A DNA stretch of 64,000 bases, taken from Hymenopellis radicata. Its lineage: Eukaryota; Basidiomycota; Agaricomycetes; Agaricales; Physalacriaceae. Positions 24,508 through 35,832 of this stretch are shown here, piece by piece. The notes below the pieces were generated by a model. The model worked only from the letters and a program-made list of their open reading frames with translations. It made no database searches and was not told the DNA's origin. Made by a program: the position numbers and the translations under genes. The DNA lies in assembly GCA_015501595.1 (NCBI GenBank), contig JADNRX010000092.1, forward strand, positions 99,238-163,237, in the 5' to 3' direction. Each line of letters starts with the position of its first letter. Positions within the stretch are counted from its first letter, which is position 1.

Positions 24508-25894
24508 ATGGATGCCAATGCCCTCGCCGTCGTGGTTAAACAAGTCATTGGCCCCGTTCTCATAGGCGTCGTCGTCCATGCTCTACTTTTTGGCGTGGTC
24601 GTCTGTCAATATATCCAATACTACACGTTAGATTTCAAGGACAGTCGTATCCTTCTGTGGGTGCTCTCGTTTCCTCGTCGAATCTCCGTAAACTCCACTC
24701 ACGCTAACGCAGTGCAACCGTCGCTTGGATGGCCTTGATAGACCTGCTTCTCACCATTAATTCTGTTGCGCTCTTGTGGAACTACGTTATCGTGAATTTC
24801 GCGGATCCCACCGTGCTGGCAACCACCGTTTGGAACTTCAACATGGTGCCGCTTTTCTCTACTTTGTACGTACCCCGCGTCGTTCTTCAACAAGCTGGAC
24901 CCTCATCTGATTATACCTGACCTGAAGGTCTGCAGTCCCCGTCCAGGTTTTCCTTGCGAACCGAGTTCGCAAATTCTCAGGCAGCTTAATCCTGTTCTTC
25001 GCCCTCGTTGTGCTCAGTCTTGGCGCGGCCGCACCTGCATGGGTGACTTCCATTAAATTCCAGACCGACTCGGATGTCACCCATCGTGCGCTGCTTTTAA
25101 AAATCAGTTACGCTTGGGGCGGAATTAGTGTCGGTTGCGACGCGACGTTAACGTGAGACGCTGCGAATTGAATACTTCTCGCATCATCCTGACATTCGTA
25201 CAGTGCCTTGATGACTTACTTCCTCTGGCAAAAAAGGACCGCATTCCAGAGTTAGTCTTTTCACGTCCGCCACATCCCTGACCTCACCCATTCTAAGGGA
25301 CCAACAAGATCCTGAACCATTATATTCAGGTTGGTATTCAGTCCGCGGTGCCAGTGACGATATGCGCGGTAAGTCGCAGCTATAGCCTTGGAGATGCGCA
25401 TCTGACTGGACTGCAAGGCTATGGTTCTGATCCTGTCGAAAACGATGACAACGACGAACATACACTACGTCTTTAGTGTCAATCTGGGCCGTATGTACTC
25501 GTAAGTCGCCGTTACTTCTGCTGAGTCGCGTCGTTGACTTCTTCCTCGTAGGATGACGTTCTTGACTGTAGGCCAAATCCAAGTATCGCGCTGGTCATTG
25601 TGAGATCTCACGCCCAATCGACAGACTCTTAATATGCGCATCCGCGCTCGGGAGATGAATGGTTCGAGTAGCGCCAACGCAGTCAATACGTTGGACCTCC
25701 AAGTAAGCACTACTGGGACTGTTATTTTCCATTTGAGTCTTACTCGGATACAGGTCATGAACCATAGTCGGAGTCGCGGGAAGGACATGACGATCGCCAT
25801 AACACAGACTCAAGAGACCCACGCGGACGTCGATCAGTGGTCGGATCGCGGAAACGACAACAAGAGCAAGAGTCAAATCATGTCGGCATTATAA
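24508..25894 (+). CDS. DUF6534-family multi-pass membrane protein, left copy
   Basis: Begins MDANALAVVVKQVIGPVLIG, then VVHALLFGVVVCQYIQYYTL, ATVAWMALIDLLLTINSVAL, NYVIVNFADPTVLATTVWNF, VFLANRVRKFSGSLILFFAL and TYFLWQKRTAF. The family is large in Agaricomycetes and has no known function. The C-terminus is polar (LQVMNHSRSRGKDMTIAITQ, THADVDQWSDRGND) and ends SQIMSAL. Exons are joined by roughly 50-bp introns. A paralog lies at 34194-35578 and a frameshifted twin in the right arm. Confidence 0.7.
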
Positions 25895-25929
25895 ATTTTA
25901 CTGTCATTAGGAGTATCGAGTACACCTCG

Positions 25930-27345
25930 AGGCACTGGTACAAGTATGGCGCGTGATGCCTTTAAAATTCTTTATTTCAGCGTTTACTACGCCGTTAAGT
26001 ATGAGAAAATGGAAGATCAGATGATTTGGAGCGAAAATACGGGCTTTCAGTCGTTCTATCTAGGCTTGATGGGGGGCAAGACGATGAACCACTGCAGAGA
26101 GACGGTCGAGAAGCGAAGTTCTGATTGGTGCCCGTATTACTGACTTCCGGGGGGGACAGATGAGAACTCGAAGACAGGCCGAATTTGTTTGTGTTTGTTC
26201 ACCTCGACCGAATTAGACGCAAGGTGATCGGCCGTGTTGATCAAGAACCACCACACAGCTCCTTGGCGCGTTGCTTGAGTACGTGCTCGCACGATACTAG
26301 GTCAGTCGATATCAAATTGTCCATATGTTATGTTGGTGTCTGGTGCGTGGCCACCGCAGCATAGTCTGTTTTAGGTTCTGCAGTCACATTCCACTTCTTT
26401 CAATCAAGCGGTCTCGTCTTCGCGGGAACTAAAATGATGAACAAACTCAATGCGGTACCCATCTATAGCTCATCACAGTACGAAGCGCTTAGATCTATTG
26501 TGGAGATTCTCAGGTCTTAGTTATGTCCATCACGGCGGCTCCTGTTCGACCAATACCTTTGTAGCATCTCAGGCAGCCTCTGCTAAGGTATCCTCCCTCG
26601 ATAGGATCCACGAGTTTTCTGATTTTCTTCGAAAATACAACCCCCGTCATGCGATCTATACTTGGAAGGAGCCCAACGGGGGCATGCAAGAACTCAGCAA
26701 TCTAGAGTTCTCGCGCGCCGTCCATCGGGCTTGCCACGCCCTGAAGCATCTCGACGTGGACTCCCCGATCAGAGTGTTGGCACTTTGCGACACCATTGTC
26801 CATCACGCCGTGTTTGGTCTCATGAAGGCTGGAAATGTGGGAAGAACATTTATGAATAGTGCCTGCCTTTCAAACATCACCGGCCAGTGTCTTGGAGCAT
26901 GCTGAGCCGACAAATTGCAACGCGGTTGCCACTTTTCCGTCGAATCTTGAACTCTGGGCGTCCGATTCTCAAGCGGTCCAGATTTTGCGTACAGTGGCAA
27001 TTGTTGTACGTCAATACCAAGCTGATGCGCATATCAGTGGTTTTCCGGTGGCGCTCTGTCTACTTAGGTGGGAAACAATCTCAGCCAACGTTGCATCACT
27101 TTGAGCAACATATACGGCGCTACTGAATATGGTGCACCTGTTCACACTGTCCCACGCGTCAGGGATATCGCAGATGGGGATTGGAGCTACATCCGTTTCG
27201 ACTCCAGAGCAGCCATTCAATGGGCTTCCAGGGGTTCTTTTCGTCGGTAAGCTCGGCACAAGGCTGGGACAGGGATAGTGTGTCAGTTCCGGAAGCTCTC
27301 GTTGATGCTACCCATGCGTACGGAGAGAGCAAGTATAACGAGCAA
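25930..27345 (+). pseudogene. Deleted relic of adenylation-thiolation-reductase gene, left arm
   Basis: 25960-26520 matches the upstream region of the near-full-length gene (48790-49350). The coding match starts HEFSDFLRKYNPRHAIYTW and runs through LDVDSPIRVLALCDTIVHHA. A first deletion joins the sequence near 26858 to a later part of the A domain (ASVLEHAEPTNCNAVATFPS), losing the SGSTG ATP-binding motif. A second, near 27223, joins DSRAAIQW directly to the reductase part (SSAQGWDRDS, EALVDATHAYGESKY), losing the carrier domain. It cannot make an active enzyme. The same two junctions occur in the right arm. Confidence 0.75.
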
Positions 27346-28315
27346 TGTCAGCTCTGGAAGAAATCACGATCATTCTCAGAGTTTTGTGTCCGACAATCTA
27401 CATTGCCCACACCAACGACTCCAAATCCTAACGCAAAATCATCACCAACACCATACCTCGCTTTGGTTTTCTCCATAACATCGTCGCTCCGCCTGGCCTC
27501 GTCGACCACAGCCATCCCCGGTGCCTTGGTAGCAACTACAGTCCTTACCCAAAGCCGGTCACCAGTGATAGTCGATCGACGAGATATATGTTCGCGGTCG
27601 GCTGTCTCGTCATGTTCACAGCAGCATCCGTGAACGAGAGTGTAGAATTCCCAAGGAGCTCAACCAAGGCCTGGCTGATATTTGATACCGCAGGCTCCAA
27701 GTTCCAACGTGTTTGGGATACGACAGTTTTCCTCTTCCGCACGCTATACGACCGTAGCTCAGCTCGTAGAGCATGATTACTTTGGCTGAATCAACCAATC
27801 CTTTCGGGGAAAGTATTTCAGATGCCAGGCCGGTCGTGATAATTAATGAGGAGATGCAGATTGTTTTTAAGTAGTTCTACATAGGTCAATGAACTTGAGA
27901 GTCAGACTGTCAGAGATCTCAGATCTGAGAGACTCTTTACCGTAACATTTTTGGGGAATCTTTGAAGGAAGAATTAAACTGGTAATGAGCCACTGACTGC
28001 CACTGACTTGCACTGACCACTGGCACGGCACGTGCCGAGCTTTCTCCTCTTGTCTCTTCCGTTCACTGACAGCAAGAAAAGCGTCTCCTAGTCATTTGAA
28101 TGGACGTGTCAAGAATACCGAAGGATGGCCCTAGGCTCTAGCATGCATGTCCGTTGTCGGCATACGAACACGCTCAACTGCTTGGCTCGCGCCGTCGTCG
28201 GCTCGCTTTTCGCGCCTAAATTGGACTCTCTTCGATAGGAGACGGCGACCCCTGTGCGGACGACATGAGAGCTTGGTTGACGTGACATTAGTTAATCTTT
28301 CCTTCTCTTTTCAGC
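27346..28315. other. Non-coding stretch with relic and tRNA-like element
   Basis: Holds unrecognised frames (27545-27742, minus, conserved in the right arm only because of the duplication), tRNA-like element D, and the promoter region of the GH55 gene with repeated cactgac motifs near 27990-28020. Confidence 0.4.
27748..27837 (+). ncRNA. tRNA-like element D, T arm deleted
   Basis: Acceptor acgaccg/cggtcgt pairs perfectly and the A box TAGCTCAGCTCGTAGAGC is intact. The anticodon region is long (about 45 nt). Compared with its right-arm twin it lacks 10 nt of the T arm (tgttcaagtc), so the B box is gone and it is probably not transcribed. Confidence 0.5.
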
Positions 28316-31300
28316 ATGGCCCTCAAGCCAAACACCACGCTCTTTTTCTCTGCAGCTCTGAGCTGCATATTCACACTCGTTTCTTCGTTAGGGACCACCT
28401 GCGATGTCCCGATGTCAATGGGAACTGCAGCTCCCTCTGATCCCTACTGGCTCGAGTCTATGGCTCACCAAGGCGTTTCCGCGTTCAACGCAGATCCTGG
28501 ATCCTACCAAGTCTTTCGGAATATCAAGGACTTTGGGGCAGTTGGAGATGGTATCACGGATGATACCGCTGCGATCAAGTGCGTTTCGCGACTGTATATT
28601 GTGGCGCCATAGCTTATGATAGTTTTCCAGCTTGGCTATCAGTTCTGGTGGTCGCTGTGGCGGTGCCCATGGTGTTAACAATGTTTGCAGCTCTTCCACG
28701 TTAGTCGTACTCTCTTCTATTTCGCTGGCTAGCTAACCTAACGCGTCGCCGATTTACAGGGTTACGCCTGCTCTGGTGTACTTTCCTTCCGGGTATGTTC
28801 CGCGCCAACCGCGACGCTCGTTTCCCAACCTATGCCATGCAGAACTTATCTCGTCTCGACGCCCATTCAAGCCTATTATTATACGCAACTAATAGGTGAC
28901 GCCAAGAAGTTACCAACGCTGCTAGCTGCCCCATCTTTCAGAGGATTGGCGGTCATTGGTAATGTCAAGTCTAGCTCAATCATAAAGCTCATTGTTATCT
29001 CCCGTCTAGACGCTGACCCCTACATCGAAGGAGGAAACGGCAACCAATGGTATGCTAACACGAACAACTTGTATGTGAGGTCCTTAGCTCCGATATGGTC
29101 ATACTAACACGTCGAATCCAGTTTCCGCTCTATTCGAAACCTCAGGATTGACCTCACTCAGTAAGTGAATGGTAGCATCATGACCTCTCTCGGTTTCCAA
29201 TCGACGCGTATAGAACGCCGCCTGAATCGGCTGCCACCGGTATCCATTGGCAGGTGTCACAGTCGACATCTCTCATGAATATCGTCGTTGACATGTCGAC
29301 TGCCTCGACCACCGCTCATCAAGGCCTGTTCATGGAAAATGGCTCTGGTGGATATATGGGAGATCTTGTCTTCAACGGAGGTAAATTCGGCATGCGGGTT
29401 GGTAACCAGCAGTACGTTTCTCTCACCCTATCGCTCTGTACTTTTAATGATACTGTGCAGATTCACTGTCCGCAACGTGACCGTCAATAACGCGCAAAAT
29501 GCGGTTTTTGGGGCTTGGAATTGGGGATGGACTTTTCAGCGTGTTACAATCAATAATTGCCAAGTATGCTCCAGCCCAGACCTATTTCGTTTGGTCACTT
29601 ACATTTCTCATAGGTCGGCTTCAATTTGACCACTGGAGGAATAACCCCGGAGACTCAAACCGTCGGCGCGGAGGCGATCATCGATGCTGTCGTCTACAAT
29701 ACGCCCGTCTTCATTCAGTCTTCGAATGCCAGCTCGTCCTTAGCCGGATCACTTGTTCTCAACAATATTCAACTGACAAACGTTGAAACGGCTGTCGGCG
29801 TCCTTGACGGAACGGTCGTTCTTCCGGGCGGTACAATGACCATCGATTCGTGGGGTCAAGGCAATGTATACAGCGGGACAAGCCCGACTGGCGTGTTTAC
29901 CCAGGGAGATATTGTGGCGGCGAACAAACCATCGGTTCTACTCGACGGTAGTGGACATATTTTTGGTAAAATGCACCCGCAATACGACAGTTACTCCGTC
30001 GACCAGTTCGTAAGCGTCAAGGATCATGGGGCTGTCGGTGACGGCGTCACGGACGACACCGCTGCTCTCAACAAGATCTTCAACAAGGTCTCCATTTTGT
30101 TTTTTTACGTGAGCTCTTATTGACGCGTTTTGCGTGCAGTTCTCTGGCTGCAAGATTGTCTTCTTCGATGCTGGAACATACGTCGTTACGTCCACGCTTA
30201 CTATCCCTGCCGGAACTCAAATGGTTGGGGAAGCATGGTCCGTCATTGCAGGTACTGGTAGCGCCTTCCAGGATGCCTTCAATCCCACGGCTATCGTCAG
30301 AGTTGGCGAGTACGGTTCGACAGGAATTGTAGAGATCTCCGATATCGTTTTCGCGACGATTGGGCCGAGTACGTGTTACTGAGGCGATTATGCGGCTAAC
30401 CCATATTCGCGACAGCTCCTGGTGCTATCGTTGTTGAATGGAATGTCGCACAACCTGATGATGTTCAAGGCGGCGCTGGAATGTGGGATTCTCATATCAG
30501 GCATGTTCTTGCATTGTGCTACGCCGATGACTTTCTAAGGAGTCCTGTAGGCTTGGGGGTGGTGTGTTTCTACGATGTTCACTCTGAGAGACATTATAAA
30601 TACTGATGCCTTCAGCTGCGGGGACTAATCTCGATGCGACGTCATGCCCGGCGGGAAGTTATGCATTCAACGATTGCTCCGTGGCTTTCCTTGCTCTTCA
30701 TCTTACATGTGGATCAACGGCGTACCTCGAGGTAATTCCCTACGTGCTTTAAAGTGCCAGTGAACTGATGTCTATCGACCATAAGGGCACTTGGGTTTGG
30801 CTCGCTGACCACGACCTCGATGGTGATGGCTCTTCGCAGATCTCTCTCTATTCCGGTCGAGGAATTCTCTCTGAGTCTGCGGGGCCTGTTTGGTTAATTG
30901 GAACAGGTGAGAAACGTTTCGGGCTGTCGATCTCCAATGGCGATCTGACGAGGATGTAGGTTCTGAGCACCACGCGATGTATCAGTACAATCTTGTCAAC
31001 GCGGCGAACCACTATATGGGATTGATTCAAACCGAAACGGTACGTCTGTGCACTCTGTATCGAGACGATGTTTGCGCCTGATACTCTCCTTACCAGCCTT
31101 ATTATCAGCCTATGCCGCCTAGTCCACTACCATTCTTCGTGGATGATGATTTCAATGATCCTCCGTTCGATTGGAGGATGAGTTCCGCACTAGGTCTACG
31201 AGTTGCCACGTCCAGCGATATCATTATTTTCGGTTCGTTCTTCTTAACACTCTTCCTACGTATCCCTATTGAGGCATAAACAGGTGGAGGACTGTACAGT

Positions 31301-31567
31301 TTCTTCCAGGTAACTACTAACCTAGTCTTGGTCCTTCTCTGATGTTAACAGCACCGTTAGAACTACCGGCAGGAATGCGTGCAGACGAAGAATTGTCAAG
31401 CGCATATTGCGAGCATTGACTCTGCCTCGTCAGTTACGATATACAGCCTCAATACTGTGGCGACGACGTATCAGCTTACTATTGATGGCGTCGGTATTAT
31501 TGAAGAGAGCAGTAATGTTAACGGCTTCACTAGCACCATAACTGCCTGGAGCGCAGCCAGAGCGTAA
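28316..31567 (+). CDS. GH55 exo-beta-1,3-glucanase (pectate-lyase-like fold), left copy
   Basis: Secreted enzyme that cuts beta-1,3-glucan, for wall turnover or feeding. Signal peptide MALKPNTTLFFSAALSCIFT with a cleavage region near LVSSLGTTC. First beta-helix repeat: YQVFRNIKDFGAVGDGITDD, TVTPALVYFPSGTYLVSTPI, YYYTQLIGDAKKLPTLLAAP, DADPYIEGGNGNQWY. Second repeat: VSVKDHGAVGDGVTDDTAAL, GCKIVFFDAGTYVVTSTLTI, MVGEAWSVIAGTGSAFQD. The GxxGDGxTDDTAAx signature occurs twice, as in GH55. The C-terminal part has PFFVDDDFNDPPFDWR and ends TSTITAWSAARA. Some twelve introns splice in frame, so it looks functional. Confidence 0.85.
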
Positions 31568-31805
31568 TATTTCTGCGCATGTCCCGAATGCTATTTGACC
31601 ACCAGTCCAATTATGCGTCTCCCGCTCCCGGTGCACATTGGAACATTCAATGGGCAGCGCAGGTGGTCGATTTCCTCAGCGCCCTCGCGTCTTTTTCCAT
31701 TTCCAAAAAAAAATAACGCGGCGTGCACGGTACAGAGTAGATGCTGCTATATTGTGCGGCCCATTCGCTGAGCCTATCAAGTCTCGGTCAGATAGGCTTC
31801 GAAGC

Positions 31806-32094
31806 AAAGTCAAGACGGCCTGGAGATAGACATATTCCTTGGAAAATTCGAGCGCGTTTCCCGATCTTCAAGAGACTGAAACCGAACGTGCAGCAAGGAT
31901 GAGGCACACGGTAGACATATCGGTGTTGAAGGAAGCGTAGATTCCCATGATACCTCCAGTCGGCGGTCGCAGCTGTTTTCCCAGATCATGATGGGTTAGG
32001 CGAAGTTGTGGCCGCGTTCAATTACAGGTACACGACTGGATTGTGTAACAGAGGCAAACGCAGTAGCGTCGTTTATAAATAATGAGACGGAGAG
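31806..32094. other. Intergenic just inside the left arm boundary
   Basis: No gene seen. Homology to the right arm ends at about 31805. Confidence 0.4.
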
Positions 32095-33282
32095 CTAGAC
32101 ACCACCTCGGGTGATGATAGTATCGACTCTAGAGTATTCTTCTACCCCCGCAGGCCCAATATCAGCTAAGTCCTGCGATGACAGCTCCAGGTCCGGGTGC
32201 ATGGATGCGCGATCACGACGTTGGACACAACCTTCCTCGATGGAACTGCGGTGTGTGGCTACCGCAAAACTTCCGCCACTGTCATTAACATCGTATGAGT
32301 CGTTCTGCACGGGATCAGCCATTGGCGTAGGAGCTGTTCGAACTTTGAAGGAGGACATGGTGAAGTTCTTCGTGCCGTATTTAGGCTCCAACATGCCTCT
32401 GATGTTAAGGAGCAGTCTGTGGCGCCATTATCAATACTGTATATTTGATGGGCTGTGCTTACCGCGAGCAGACCGTAACCTGCAGGCATCGCATGAGGCT
32501 ATGAGGGATGTCAGTGAATGGAGATCGCAAGAATTTGAAGAGACGGACCTTGTGGCCAGATAGGCCATCGAGATGGGTGCGAGGATCCAAATGACGAGGT
32601 TTGCTACGGAGATAGCTGACGATGGTGTTAGAGTGTTCGTGGTACACGGTGTTCATGTCGTACCCATGATGACTACGGAAGTAGGCCGTAGCGTCAGATC
32701 GGGGGTTCGGTAGACAGAGATGCGACTTGCCGATGTAGAAGATGAATCCTGGTTCGTAACTACGTCAACTTGTATGGCGGTCTGCTGAATGGAGAGGCTT
32801 ACCATCTCGGAATATGATAAGCGTGAGCTTCGAGCGATACCGATGATCACCACGAAGTTCATCGACTAGGTGGTACGTGAATTAGCCAGCAAATGCGAGA
32901 TTAGAAGAGGACTTACGTGTCTCATGGAGCTTCCACGCTGTGAGAACGAATATAACTGCGAGAATACGATGAACTGAGAAATGCGATGGCTGCTACGTGA
33001 AACATACGTGTTTCGCACACGAAAAAAGGAATCCAGAAGGCCGTCAGCAGCCGGCGGCAGAGTGGCGCAGTGCACTAAGAAGAGCCATTTCCCCAAGGAG
33101 CGTCTCGAGCCCCAAACGCGGGTGACCTTCGGCAGAGCTTCAGAAGTGCTCAAAATCAACGGATAGAGATTGTTTACCTCCTCTCCGAACGTTAAGAAGA
33201 TATCATACATCAAGATTACCGCTGCAGCCACTGAATAATTGTTAAGGATACCCTGGGAACGGGAGACGTGCCATCGCACCAT
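32095..33282 (-). CDS. DUF6533-family multi-pass membrane protein
   Basis: Begins near MVRWHVSRSQGILNNYSVAA with the DUF6533 signature VAAAVILMYDIFLTFGEE, spliced to VTRVWGSRRSLGKWLFLV. Later exons give AVIFVLTAWKLHET, DELRGDHRYRSKLTLIIFRD, and ISVANLVIWILAPISMAYLA, the order expected for this family. The cytoplasmic tail is Ser/Asp-rich and ends VEEYSRVDTIITRGGV. Function unknown; the proteins resemble 7TM receptors. Six or more introns; exact exon ends and the start are uncertain. Confidence 0.6.
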
Positions 33283-33344
33283 AGGTGTACTACAACATGG
33301 CCCAATCAGCGTACGACCGTGAATCACTCCCAAGTCGACGCGTG

Positions 33345-33480
33345 AGTATGCCCCAAGCCAACTTGAGTTGGCTTGCACCTGAGGCTAGGTCATCGGGTAA
33401 CGACTCGGAGTTCCGAGAAATACGTATCCCTTTTCAAACGAACTTGACTCGGAAGATTGAATCAATGAATCAAACTACAC
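33345..33480. repeat. Dispersed repeat, copy 1
   Basis: Starts ccccaagccaacttgagttg, with the palindrome ccaacttgagttgg, and runs to caatgaatcaaactac. About 130 bp match a second copy at 46690-46815 in the same orientation, with many substitutions. No terminal repeats or target duplication are clear. Confidence 0.6.
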
Positions 33481-34147
33481 TGTCAAATGCTTGTCGTTCA
33501 ACTGAGTTGCTCAGGAGTCAGCAGTTGCCTGTAGGCTGTTCGGCAACTCGATCGAGTTGCCTCGACTCCGGTTATCCACCACCAAACCCTACCGTTTTCC
33601 TGATTAGTATCGAACGGCAGTCGTTCCGAAACCTTAGCAAGGCGACCAACAACCTTAGCTGTGGAGGCGTGTATTGGAATCTTGCGAGTTTTCAGACGAG
33701 GAGGAGGTCAAGCACTACTAATACGTACTGTTAAATACTAAAAACGCGTGTATGTAGAACTACCGAATGTAAGTAGTCGAGACATGTAAGTAAATAATCA
33801 ATCCAGGAGAAAATGTACCAGATGTATCAACTAGATAATCAGCAAGATAAACTGTCCATCAAGGAGCAGTGCGAGGGATGATTCGGATGGAGGGAAAACG
33901 GGGTGCGTACAGGTGAGTACGGCTTGATATTCCAATAGCGTGAATGCGTGCGAGCAGGCTGGGGATGAATGAGATCTCGGCGCTTCAATGTCGAGTGGAT
34001 GCACATATGAGTGATTTCGGGTTCGTTCTGATTTTCTGATCTGTCCATGATGTGTGGCTCTGTGCTTCTTGGCTCTCACCATCGAACACCGATCATTCTG
34101 CCTCCGGCAGGCATCCACGGCCGCTTTGAGATTCAACCCGCCTGGGG

Positions 34148-34154
34148 TATATAA
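34148..34154 (+). promoter_or_regulatory. TATA box of DUF6534 gene
   Basis: TATATAA lies 40 bp before the ATG at 34194. Confidence 0.4.
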
Positions 34155-34193
34155 CAGCCAGAGATCCACTGTTTTCCCGCAGTCCTTCGAAGT

Positions 34194-35578
34194 ATGCCCC
34201 CTGAACGTATTTCTCTCACAGTGATTAGACAGGTCCTTGGTCCTATTCTAATTGGAGTCACTATATACACTTTTCTTCTAGGTGTATGCGCCGTACAGTA
34301 TTTTACCTACTTCACGGCCAGTTTCAAAGACAACAGGATCATATTGTGCGTCGTTTTGACGTGAACTACTCATGCCATACGTTGAAACATCCTGATAGCT
34401 ACGCGGTCGTCTGGATGGCCGTGATAGACGTCCTGCTCACTGTTAACGCTGTCGCTGGCCTCTGGCATTATGCCATCGAGCACTTTGCGGAAGTAGACGT
34501 CTTGAAACGCACTACGTGGAACGTCGATCTGAGCCCACTCTTTTCCACTCTGTACGTACATACTCTTCTTCGAGCGCATTGGAGATTCAACTGATGCGTA
34601 AGGCAGTACCGCGATTCCTGTTCAAATCTTTCTGCTGTACCGAATCAGCCGATTTTCGAACAGCCGTATCCTATGTGCATTTCTCGCAACTCTCAGTCTT
34701 GGCGCTGCTGTTTTTGCCTGGGTTGTATCGTTCCAAGTCGTGCGGAAATCGGAATTGACTCAACGTGCGACTGCTGTGACAACAGCTTATGTCTGGCTCT
34801 CGCTTAGCGTAGCTTGCGATGCCCTCTCGAGGTAGGCATACATGTCGTTGTTCTCGGCCTACTTGGTACTGAGCTCCTAACTCCGTCTAGCGCCATAATG
34901 ATATTCTATTTGCGGCGTCAGAAATCTGCTTTTAAACGTGAGCATGTTTCAATAGTTTCCACGATGGCTACGTTCTCACTGCAGTCAAGACACTAACAGG
35001 ATAATCTCCCGATACATACAGCTATCTATTCAATCGGCGCTGCCGGTGACTCTTTGCGCGGTAAGCGCGTAGTAAGTTCCAGCGAATGCCCGCCACTCAT
35101 TCTCGAGACAGATCGTCATCTTGGTTCTAGCAACAACATCCACGCAGACAAATATCCACTATCCTTTCGCTCTGGGTCTTAGCCGCTTCTACACGTTAGT
35201 AATCCCTACTCTTCTTAGTTCGCAACATATACTGATCGAGCGAAGTATCACATTCTTGACTGTAGGGGACACCATTTTATGTTGGTCTCGAAGCTGATTT
35301 CAGCCATAGACCCTCAATGCTCGACTTGACATCCGGGAGACGGAAAACGCGATTAGCGTGAACTCTGTCGACTTACAGGTACGTGAGCCGTCTTTCTTCG
35401 TATTCTCCAAACTACACATCACCTCTCCATCGAACAGGTCATCAATAGGCGGGCACGACAGCAAGAAGTCGCCATTGAAGTCACTCACACCCGGGAAACT
35501 CATATAGAAAGTGGATGGCCCCGACTCAACAACAAATCAAGTACCGAAGTCGACTTGAAGCTGACGAGAGGTGAGTAG
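34194..35578 (+). CDS. DUF6534-family multi-pass membrane protein, divergent paralog
   Basis: Starts MPPERISLTVIRQVLGPILI, then TIYTFLLGVCAVQYFTYFTA, VWMAVIDVLLTVNAVAGLWH, FAEVDVLKRTTWNVDLSPLF, FLLYRISRFSNSRILCAFLA and IFYLRRQKSAFK. The order of helices and the C-terminal block (NAISVNSVDLQVINRRARQQ, HTRETH) match the DUF6534 copy at 24508, but sequence identity is modest, so the duplication is older than the inverted repeat. Ends VDLKLTRGE. Introns of about 50 bp. The copia element inserted 74 bp after the stop codon. Confidence 0.7.
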
Positions 35579-35652
35579 TGTTATAACGCAACCGAATATT
35601 ATTACCCGGCGCTCATCCTCTCATAGTTTGATTTTATGTAACTATGTTCGCA

Positions 35653-35825
35653 TGTTGGAAACTCAGCACGTCGTAACGGTACTGTACGAGTCGTGGTTGT
35701 TGGCTCACCTCAGCACGTCGTAACGGTACTGAGGAAAGCCTAACACGCGTCCATTCCTTTGACCATGTCTCGATCTCCGCTATCTCCGTTCCTCCGGAAT
35801 CTCCGTGTTGCATCTCGCCACAACA
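35653..35825 (-). repeat. Copia 3' LTR (173 bp)
   Basis: Identical to the other LTR. Contains a 23-bp direct repeat ctcagcacgtcgtaacggta(ctg) at 35662-35684 and 35709-35731. A purine-rich tract GAGGAGGAG abuts it at about 35826-35836 (minus strand), the likely plus-strand primer. Confidence 0.95.
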
Positions 35826-35832
35826 CTCCTCC

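Larger units (their letters stand above)
21305..31805 (+). repeat. Left arm of a 10.5-kb inverted duplication
   Basis: Positions 21305-31805 match the reverse complement of about 53405-64000, gene for gene and in intergenic DNA. Identity is high by eye, with scattered substitutions and many 1-2 base indels. The inner end is recognisable at the block ending gagcctatcaagtctcggtcagat (left near 31800, right near 53410). The outer end lies beyond the window, so the true arm is longer and may include the whole P450. Confidence 0.9.

Noticed and set aside
27545..27742. Minus-strand 65-codon frame near tRNA-like element D, repeated in the right arm
   Set aside because: Conserved only as part of the recent duplication; I could not tie it to a family.
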